Shown here: positions 55,592-64,000 of the stretch, piece after piece
Layout: the number at the start of each line of letters is the position of its first letter
Numbering within the stretch: position 1 is the stretch's first letter
Assembly: GCA_037355855.1 (NCBI GenBank)
Contig: CM074761.1
Location: 3,119,346-3,183,345, forward strand
Origin: Pseudo-nitzschia pungens
Taxonomy: Eukaryota > Bacillariophyta > Bacillariophyceae > Bacillariales > Bacillariaceae
Direction of reading: 5' to 3'
Length of the DNA: 64,000 bases
Program-made: the position numbers and the translations under genes
The notes under the pieces: model-generated
The model's database searches: none
What the model was told of the DNA's origin: nothing
Seen by the model: the letters and a program-made list of their open reading frames with translations, nothing else

Positions 55592-57667
55592 GAATGGTGG
55601 TGTCGGGCAACTCGGAACACGGGAGGGCCAATGGAACAGCATTAGGCAGTGATTGAAGCGATCGACATGTCTGCTACAATGCTAGAGACTTAATTTTGTT
55701 TCAATAAGTTACTCATTCGTACTATAACAATATGAGTATGCATGCATATGCACATTTTGTAAATGTATCCGTTGATAAATGGAGTTTCTCAAGTGGGAAG
55801 GATGTTTCATGATTTTGTTTGCATCAATAACTGACAACTACAGTAAATTGCACCATCGGGAATGCTTACGCTTCCCCCCCTTCCTCCCCTTTGAATCAAA
55901 ACGGGGCTCGCATGCTTTCTCTGACACATTTCAAGCTTGATTTTGATGCCTCAAGCATCTTTCGAATCCTTTCATGACCAAGGTCACATCATCACCATGC
56001 CTTTGCTTTCGATCTACTAGCAGTACAGAGACGCGACAGTCAAAGTTTCTCGAGAGACGTTGGGCACCGTCTCCACTGTAACTCTTTTGAAGAAAATAGA
56101 TAATTTGCCTTGAATGCGAGCAAGAAAGATGTTATGATGTTTCTTTGAGCGACAATTTTGTGAGTGTTTTGTGTGCATCCAGCAGGGCAACAATTTGACT
56201 CATATAGCCCCACCTGGACATGATATTAATCATGCCAATTCCGACTGACTCCACGAACCAAAATTGAATTTCCTAGTCGTGGATCTAGATATCCTGCGTC
56301 CTAGCAGAACAAGAAACAATGCTCACATATTATGAAGGCTTAGCATGATACTCCTGTGCCTCTTAAGGAGACTACTTTTTTTAAAGTGGGGAGAAACGCC
56401 TTCCCACCAATTCTTTGACAAAACAACCTCCTCGCCCTCCCACAAGCCATGATGATAGTAGGCATCCTACGGTACTAGTAGTACTAGTAGTTCTAGCAGC
56501 AGCAGCAGCAGCAGCAGCACTAGTACTATTGAAAGAAATAGTACTAGTACTAGTAGTACTAGCAGTATAGCTGATGGATCAAAAAGTCCACTTAGCTCAT
56601 GTCTGATGGCCCAAAAAGAAGAGAACCAACTATGATCACTCCATTTGAGATGCGGTCCACGTTGTCCAAGAGTACCAGTACTCCACCAGGAAAGCTAGTT
56701 TCCAGTGCGATCTGGGCTACTAGCTACGCCACAAAGTAGTTCTCCTTTGTACATAGTACGTTCGCACTACAGTACACGTAGTACACGGTGACGACACAAC
56801 AAAAGCAAGACAACTGCATTCGAGCATGGAAGACATACCGTAGCCTAAGTTGACATACGGTACCAGAACCGTAGACTGCGTCTAAATAATCCATCCCCGA
56901 CTTTTCGATTTGGGGAATGCAGTGGTGGAATCTCACTTGATTCATAACGATAAACGAGTGAGTCTCAATTGTTGTCGGGCAAGTAAATCTTAGTGGAATT
57001 AAAAGCTGAGGCTCTTCGTCGAGACCTCCACTTTCTGAAGAGTATCATTTTTTAGTTTTCAACGGGATCCAGTTCCTCCACCTTGAACTGACTGTCTCCG
57101 GAATTCGAACGCTCTGGACATAACAGACGACGTCAGACCACTTCAGTGGCCCATTCAAATTTTATGGTGTACGTAGTAACCTTACTGTATTGCGTCTCAT
57201 TGGTTCAAGCCATAGGATATTTGGTATGCAAACTAGAACAATTCCTACAGATATGTATCGTAAGTAAAATAAGATTTAGATTTCTTCTCTTACAACGTAT
57301 TACGACGCCTTTCGTATGTTACAATAAGCAAACTCTACAAGAGTTCCAGACAACGTGCGTTAATTAAAATTGAACCAACAGTGATTGATTGAAAGCACGA
57401 TAACAAATTGATAAGCTGAATTCGCATTTCGTTAATTACATCGTACACGTAATGTGTTACAAACACAAACCTGCCATTGTCGTGGAATTCTCTGAGCGCT
57501 TATTGAGAATTTGGCGTCGAAAGGCATGCAACACAACAGTATATAGCTCGACATGAACGAGCCGAGACGAGAGTGCATCTGAAGGTGAAGAAGATTAGAT
57601 TATTATTAAGACTGTACATCTAGACCACGATTGGTTGTACAGACTGTGACAGCAATCACAACGTGGA
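55592..57667. other. Intergenic region with AGC and AGTACT repeats
   Basis: The interval 56464-56580 holds CTAGTAGTACTAGTAG, an (AGC)n run at about 56496-56519 and ACTAGTACTAGTAG. Otherwise AT-rich with short frames. No gene was supported. Confidence 0.45.
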
Positions 57668-59778
57668 ATGAACCAGTATCCCATGCGACCGCCGCAGTCG
57701 TCGGCTTCATCGTCGACTCTGAGCGCTTCAATTTCCACTATAGAATCAGACGTGGGTCGAAACGATATCGTTGCCATGATGTCGGCAGATCCTAATACTT
57801 TGGCGGAAGGAATCTTGTCGAAGGAACTCAACGCATTATCGTTGGAGGATCGTAACTCAATTCAAGAGGAAATTCATGGTGTGAAATGTGTGGCTCCCGA
57901 GGAAACACCCTATCTCGTGGAAGAATCCCTTCGCAAGCTTGCTTCCGAACTCGATGAGACCATTCCCCATTCAGAGAAAAGGGCTTACCTTCAGGCCCAA
58001 ACCCAATCTGAAGCTTCCAAAAAATACATCAACGACAAAAACTTCCAGTTGAAATTTCTCAGGTGCGAATTGTTTGACGCTCCTAAGGCAGCAAAACGAA
58101 TGGCGAGAACCTGCGAATGGTTATTGAAACTTTTTGGACCTTATGCTCTAGAACGACCGATCAAACTATCAGACTTTTCCAGTGCCGAACAAAAAGCATT
58201 TCGAAAGGGAAGGTCGCAACTCTTACCGTATCGGGACCGTATCGGTCGCCGGGTTGGCGTTATTTTTCCGGGGGTTAAAGTTTTAAACGGCAATAACTGG
58301 TCTCAAATTCGGTTGGTGCAGCTCAAAATATTTTTGTATCTCTCCTTCGTTCTGGCTGCGGATGTCGAATCACAGCGCAAAGGTGTTGTAATAGTATTTT
58401 GGTTTGATCGAGAGCAGCAACAAGAAGATATGCCTCATCTTGTCAAGTGGCAAAGGAGCATTAAGTCTCACATGATTTCTGCAGTACGATGCAGTGCCAT
58501 TCATATTTGCTCTCCCGATGTAGGACGTTTTCGAATGAGGTGGTCCACAACAATTTTGATGATTTCGACCTTAAATCGAATGAAGGTGAAAATTCACAAC
58601 GGTGAGTACGCACAGAGGAAGAACTTGAACGTGCGTTCGAACACAACGCAATGCAGTTATCTGCTTACAACATGTGCCTTTCCGAAGAGACCAATGACAG
58701 CCAAAGTGTCATAACTTGTTATTGAGTGCTGCTCACGCTGTATTCTGTTGAAATGCTTCGAATGGGCCGGGTTGTATCCTAGGAGAGAGGGTCGAAGTTA
58801 GGTATCAGTTGAATGGATATGGTATAAGTACTGACATACTACCTATTAGCTGGACCGGTACAGTAAAGGTAAGTCAAAATATTTTAAACTATTTCGGTTC
58901 CGCACACTTCTGCCATCACCGTTATGAATACAATCATGTTGCAGCTTTTTTATCATTACCTGTCATTTGAAGTCAGGTCACTTCGTACTGTTCTCATGCT
59001 ACTTTTTTGGTATGTTGCTTACTATTGCGTTGTCCAACATCTTAAGCTTGGATATCTTAAACAGTGGATGCGGATTCGAGAGTACCTTGAAGATCCATCC
59101 AACAGCAACGATCCGTCGGCACCAATCGAATGCCCCGAATTGGACGACGTCATATTCAAAAAGGGGACTTCCGCGAACCATCATCCTGGAAATGCTCGCT
59201 TTCGAAGCATGATTCAGTCTATGTACGAATATGAACAATCGTGCAGAAGCAGAGAACCAGAAGAAGTTGACGGCGGTGACTTTGGTCGCGGTCACAACCA
59301 TGGAATGAACGACATCACCGACCAGAAACTCAAATCGTTGCTCCTCTTGAAGTTAATGGAGATGTTCCGAAAGAAAAAGTTAAGAGCGCTGATTTGGGAC
59401 GAGAAGAATTCATGGTGGAAAGTTGTATCCGACGAGAAGCAAATTGTCAAAAAAGTTGAAAACATCGTGAACCAGATTGTGTCGAAAGATGGGAGGGATG
59501 AATCGATGCATGGCAATCCGAGACCAGAATTGACCAATCTAGTTGGCGAATCCAAATGTGCACGGGGGCAACCGGACAACCATCACGATTATGACCCCAT
59601 GAAGAGCCGACAAGACAGCTACAAGGCTAAACGTCGACTTGGAAACTTTCACCACCACACACAACAGAGTCGGAATAGCGTGCAAAGTTCGACCTCCACG
59701 TTTCAATTAAGCAAGCGTACGAAATGCGAAGTTGAAGGAACTGAAGGGCCGGAGTGCTGTGTCTCTCGGTGCTTTTGA
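57668..59778 (+). pseudogene. Broken CRAL-TRIO-like plus DUF6824-like gene
   Basis: Segment 1 (57668-58714) reads LSLEDRNSIQEEIHGVKC, EETPYLVEESLRKLASEL, YINDKNFQLKFLRCELFDAPKAA, LLKLFGPYALERP, RSQLLPYRDRIGRRVGVIF and later AVRCSAIHICSPDVG, the pattern of a common diatom protein family with a CRAL-TRIO-like lipid-binding region. After about 58520 the frame is scrambled. At 58800-58876 another frame gives VRYQLNGYGISTDILPI then SWTGTVK and a GTAAGT donor. Segment 3 (about 59040-59778) has LKQWMRIREYLEDPS, CPELDDVIFKKGTSANHHPG, NARFRSMI and WWKVVSDEKQIVKKVENIV, a DUF6824-like domain with the usual R-G-K core changed to K-K-G. I read these as one gene broken by several shifts, or a degraded copy. 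Separate genes at 57668 and 58924 are the alternative; the 58924 ATG would then sit inside the predicted intron. Confidence 0.55.
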
Positions 59779-62121
59779 GACCGCCTGCACTACCACTTGT
59801 GGAATCAACCCTTTTCCATCCGATCCATTTTTTTTGTATTCATGCACTTCGATTTTTTTGAATACCTACGGGTATCTATTTTTGCTTGTTCACCACCAAT
59901 CGACCGATTTTGAATTCAATTTTGAGAACAAGAGTAATCATGCATCGACAAACATTTGATAGAGAACTTTTTACGAAACATCGTTGAGAGTCTTTCCGGG
60001 ATTGTTTGTATTCGTATGTGTTCTGCAAAGGCAATGGCGAATGGCCGTTCTGCAGTGGCAGTGACATTGGCAGTGATCCCGCAGCATCGATCATCGCGGC
60101 CGCGGCAACCTCGCTGCCGGTTCCAACGGTTTCAGTAGCACCGGTAGCGGCATGAGCAGCCGACGGCATTTTTGGTTGTTAGGAACAGATCGACCGGTAC
60201 AAGTACTGTAGCGCCATGAAGGAAGAAAAACCGAGGACTGGGCTCGTGCAGGACCGACGACTGTTTGTAGTGGTGTTGGAATGTTTGGCATGCAAGCACT
60301 TAGTACCGAGTTGACTCCTTCCTAATCGCTAAGTCTATTTGTCTTCCTGAGGAATGTTCTCTGTTGCCTCGGTGTTGAGACGAGCTGCACAACAGCACGA
60401 GTCACGGAATGGGAAGGTAGGATCCAACCAGTAATGATGAAACGACATATTTATAGGCTTCGGTTGTTGTTGGTTACGGCTGCTGCAACTTTTGTTGTTT
60501 TTGCGATTGTTTTTGCGGGTTGAAGTGGATCGAATAGAATGTCTTTGATCGGTTCAGAGGAGCAAGGTCCAACAGCGAAGATGTTTGCTCTGCCGAGTTC
60601 AGTAGAATACAGGGGATTGAACCAAATCAGCAAAGCAAACGTGGCATGCAACAAAGACCCTTGTGTGCTCCCTTTTTCTAGTAAATACCTGGTACGGCAT
60701 GCATATTGCTGGAAATTGGGAAGAGGTATGAAGAAATAATACAGTAATGCAGTAGACACAAATAATAATTATTGGTGTTACTTAGTGAGGAGGTTGCATG
60801 CCGTGCTGTATCTGCATTTCATCCTTCATAACGGTGATGCCTTGCGCCTTGCATAAATTTGAGGTTTTTCCATTTCTCAGGACTGTACAAGTAAGATTAG
60901 GTTACCTGTAGAGAGACGAGTTACGAGTGACAATGGTTCCTTCCTTGCCTCTATTTTGATTTTGATTATTATTTTGATTATACTAATAATAGAAGTAATA
61001 AGATATCCTTAAAAGCCTTACCTTACCGGAAGGACGGTACAGGAGGTCTCGACTTCCAAGACTCACTCACTCACTCACTTCCTGAACTCTCTCATCCACT
61101 CTGTCACTCATCGGCATCTTGACCGCTGTTTCCATCAGGGCCCGGTGTTGTTTTTGACGTGTGACAAACCCCGTCTGTGTCCAATCCAACGCCCGCACGT
61201 CGTCCATGCCGGTACTCGTAAGTATTCCTCTCCAATCATCTTCCACCGATCGGTGTGGATGAGTCATTCCCATGTTCCGCGACCCGTTGCTCGCGCAATC
61301 GTGCACGGAACAGCTGTTCCTTCTCTTTTTCTGTCTTGCCTACCATATTAGAGATAGGGGTATTTTTCGGAGTTTTGCGGACTGCCATTTCACAGTGACG
61401 GTAACCTTACGGTAATCTTAATTAACTTACATCTTGTAAATACCGGTACGTAGAAATGTAGTGGAAGACAAAGCGTACCGTTCCTTTTGAAGGCCCATCC
61501 TTCCGCCGGCAGTCTTCAGTCTGGCGAGCGGAGGTCGCCAGCTTCCTACCGGCCCACCAGTACCTTACCCTGCATAAGGTAGTATAGTACGAGTACAAGT
61601 AGAATTACTACGAGTACCTACGCAGACCGTACGATTCTAACGAACTGGTATTGAACGGATACTGAATAAGGTTTACTGTAATTACTGCTCGCAGTTGTAC
61701 GAGCCGCTTGCGGAACCAGTCCGATGGGCGAAGGCATGATTCAGTCATCATCTCTTTGTTTCGGCAATTTGGATTCTGTGGATTGCGTTCTCTTGTATTC
61801 TTCACATCATTCTGTCGTTTTGTACAACATATTTTATGACATACGGTAAATCTTAATGTAACCTTACCGGTTAGTGGCCCTACCTCACGGAATCGAATCT
61901 CTTACAACTTCACAAACAACAACACTTTAAGACAAGACCAACAACTGCACCAGCAATTCCCCTCCTGGTATACCGCTTTTCGTTCCCAGTGACACCCGAC
62001 AATCGTTCTATCTTCGACAGATCTCACCCGGAATCCAAACCATATTACGCAAATCCAAACCAATCACAAACCACGAACCGCACATCCCAAACCCGCACAC
62101 ACCAAGTACAATCCAATTGCC
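59779..62121. other. Intergenic region upstream of SDHA
   Basis: No gene recognised in 2.3 kb. It holds a (TCAC)n run at about 61063-61079, GGTAACCTTACGGTAATC near 61399 and ATGTAACCTTACCGG near 61856. The last 200 bases are CA-rich and look like the SDHA 5' UTR. Confidence 0.5.
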
Positions 62122-64000
62122 ATGCTGTCTTCCACCGCTCAACGTCTCGGCAAGCGCGTTGCCACCGCTTCCTCTGCTTCCACCAGCATGCTCAAGCGCT
62201 CCGTCTCCACCGCTCTGAAGGGCGACTACACTGTCGTGGACCACGAGTACGACGCCGTGGTGGTTGGCGCCGGGGGTTCCGGTTTGCGTGCCGCCATGGG
62301 CCTGTCGGAAGCCGGATTCAAGACGGCCTGCGTGACCAAGCTCTTTCCGACTCGCTCGCACACCGTGGCAGCCCAGGGCGGGATCAACGCCGCCCTCGGC
62401 AACATGTCCAAGGACGACTGGCGGTGGCACATGTACGACACGGTCAAGGGAAGCGACTGGCTCGGAGACCAGGATGCCATCCATTACATGTGCCGGGAGG
62501 CCCCGCAGGCGGTCATCGAGCTAGAGTCCTTTGGCATGCCCTTTAGCAGAACCGAGGACGGAGAGATCTACCAGCGGGCCTTTGGGGGCCAGTCCCTCGA
62601 GTACGGCAAGGGCGGACAGGCCCATCGCTGCTGCGCCGCCGCCGATCGGACCGGGCACGCCATGCTCCACACGTTGTACGGGCGCTCCCTGGCCTTTGAC
62701 ACGACCTATTTCATCGAGTACTTTTGCCTTGATCTGCTCATGAGCGAGGACGGGACCGAGTGCGTCGGCGTCGTTGCGCTCAACATGGAGGACGGGAGCG
62801 TGCACCGGATCCGCGCCAAGAACACGGTTCTGGCCGCCGGCGGGTACGGTCGGGCCTACTTTTCCTGCACCTCGGCCCACACCTGCACGGGGGACGGAAA
62901 CGCCATGGCGCTCCGAAAGGGGATCCCGAACCAGGACAACGAGTTTGTCCAGTTTCACCCCACGGGGATTTACGGGGCAGGTTGTTTGATGACGGAGGGA
63001 TGCCGCGGGGAGGGTGGAATCCTTCGAAACAGCGAGGGAGAGCGCTTTATGGAGCGATACGCGCCCAGTGCCAAGGATCTGGCGTCCCGGGACGTGGTAT
63101 CCCGGGCCATGACCATGGAGATTCGGGAGGGACGGGGTGTCGGCCCCAAGAAGGATCACGTGAGTCGATCGTTCATTGTGCGCAATGCGGAACAATGGGA
63201 ATGGAAATCGAAATCGAAACAGAAACAGAAACAGAAATAGAAATGGATGCTACACGTACTAGTACTGTGGTGACGGAGCGTTCGCTTGATGCAGGCTTGG
63301 CTTGGAGATGGGGGATGATATGAAATGCACCTCCGAATTGCATCCTTGACTGGTTCTCACATTATTGTCAATGTTTTTGTTTCGTGTTTTTTTTTTTCTT
63401 GTTTGTGATTTGTTATTCACTCATTCGTTCTTTATTCGTTTATTCATTTCGATGATAGATCTACTTGCACCTCGACCACCTCCCCGCTGACTTGTTGGCG
63501 GAGCGACTGCCAGGAATCTCCGAAACGGCAGCGATTTTTGCCGGCGTCGACGTCACCAAGGAACCCATCCCCACGCTGCCCACTGTCCACTACAACATGG
63601 GAGGCATCCCCACCAATCACTACGGGCAGGTCCTCAAGACGACCCACGACTATTCCAACACCACCGACAAGGACGAGGCCTGGGTGCAGGACGAGCCGAT
63701 CCCCGGACTCTTTGCCGCCGGGGAGGTTGCCTCCGCCAGTGTCCACGGGGCCAACCGGCTCGGGGCCAATTCGTTGCTGGATATCGTCGTCTTTGGCCGG
63801 GCTTGCGCACTCAAGATTGCCGAGGATAACAAACCGGGAGACAAGATCGCCCCCATGAAGGAAGACGAGGGCATGGAATCGTTGCAAAATCTCGACACGC
63901 TCCGCTACCGCGAGGGAGCCATTCCCACGGCCACGATTCGCTCCGAGCTCCAGCAGGCCATGCAGGAACACGCGGCCGTATACCGTGACGCCGAATCTCT
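62122..64000 (+). CDS. SDHA: Succinate dehydrogenase flavoprotein subunit, mitochondrial (3' end outside window)
   Basis: Exons 62122-63159 and 63459 to the window end; the GTGAGT donor and ATAG acceptor join [13 protein letters not shown] in phase. The N-terminus [20 protein letters not shown] is a basic, Ser/Ala-rich mitochondrial presequence. Then come the FAD-binding motif [20 protein letters not shown], the covalent-FAD histidine in [11 protein letters not shown] (H80), [38 protein letters not shown], the catalytic helix [13 protein letters not shown], and in exon 2 [34 protein letters not shown] and [11 protein letters not shown]. These are full complex II SDHA landmarks; about 527 of an expected 620-650 residues are inside the window. 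It oxidises succinate to fumarate and passes electrons to ubiquinone. Intron 1 (63160-63458) carries a (GAAACA)n repeat near its start. Confidence 0.97.
63190..63245 (+). repeat. GAAATC/GAAACA hexamer repeat in SDHA intron
   Basis: Tandem purine-rich hexamers GAAATC, GAAACA and GAAATA near the 5' end of the SDHA intron. The exon 1 frame runs through them into an artefactual Lys/Gln tail if the intron is not removed. Confidence 0.8.

Noticed and set aside
60451..60759. 102-codon minus-strand open frame
   Set aside because: Opens with GTG, no recognisable motif and overlaps an equally unremarkable plus-strand frame.
62008..63195. Minus-strand open frames opposite SDHA
   Set aside because: Antisense shadows; the plus strand encodes a full set of SDHA motifs.

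Overview
The window is nuclear DNA of a diatom, probably a pennate species. The clearest markers are a fucoxanthin-chlorophyll a/c light-harvesting gene with an AAAFAP-type bipartite plastid presequence (47072-47829), a broken gene combining a CRAL-TRIO-like region with a DUF6824-like region (57668-59778), and short GT-AG introns of about 130-300 nt. Coding regions are visibly more GC-rich than the AT-rich spacers, and genes lie on both strands without operons. The species call is inference; the diatom call is firm.

Left part (1-15275), fairly gene-dense: a CUE/Def1- or UBAP2-like RGG protein running off the left edge (minus), an MFS transporter of MFSD8/SPX-MFS type (plus), a renalase-like FAD oxidoreductase (minus), tryptophan synthase beta (plus) and a large multi-C2 membrane protein (minus). 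The MFS and C2 genes read through only if one or two surplus homopolymer bases are removed.

Middle part (15276-46000), repeat-rich and gene-poor: a perfect 23-bp inverted repeat, a CCGGATGTATAA tandem array next to tRNA-Gly(TCC), a 1.2-kb minisatellite that is open in all three minus frames, a small secreted/anchored protein, a nine-module EGF-like receptor, a carnitine/acylcarnitine carrier, a twin CX9C protein, a Golgi-type sulfotransferase, two short hypothetical genes, a decaying isochorismatase-like gene and a secreted protein. Long spacers carry scattered GTAAGGTTAC and TACCGGTA words, microsatellites and hairpins.

Right part (46000-64000): the light-harvesting gene, a broken low-complexity ORF pair, a type II membrane kinase-like protein, a coiled-coil secretory protein, the broken CRAL-TRIO/DUF6824 locus and the 5' two thirds of mitochondrial succinate dehydrogenase flavoprotein, which runs off the right edge.

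The genes do not form one pathway. Two products (carnitine carrier, SDHA) are inner-membrane mitochondrial proteins, and a third (the twin CX9C protein) is probably intermembrane-space. Several others enter the secretory system (EGF protein, sulfotransferase, kinase-like protein, coiled-coil protein, secreted protein). No CRISPR array, rRNA gene, intact transposase or convincing new multi-gene system was found.
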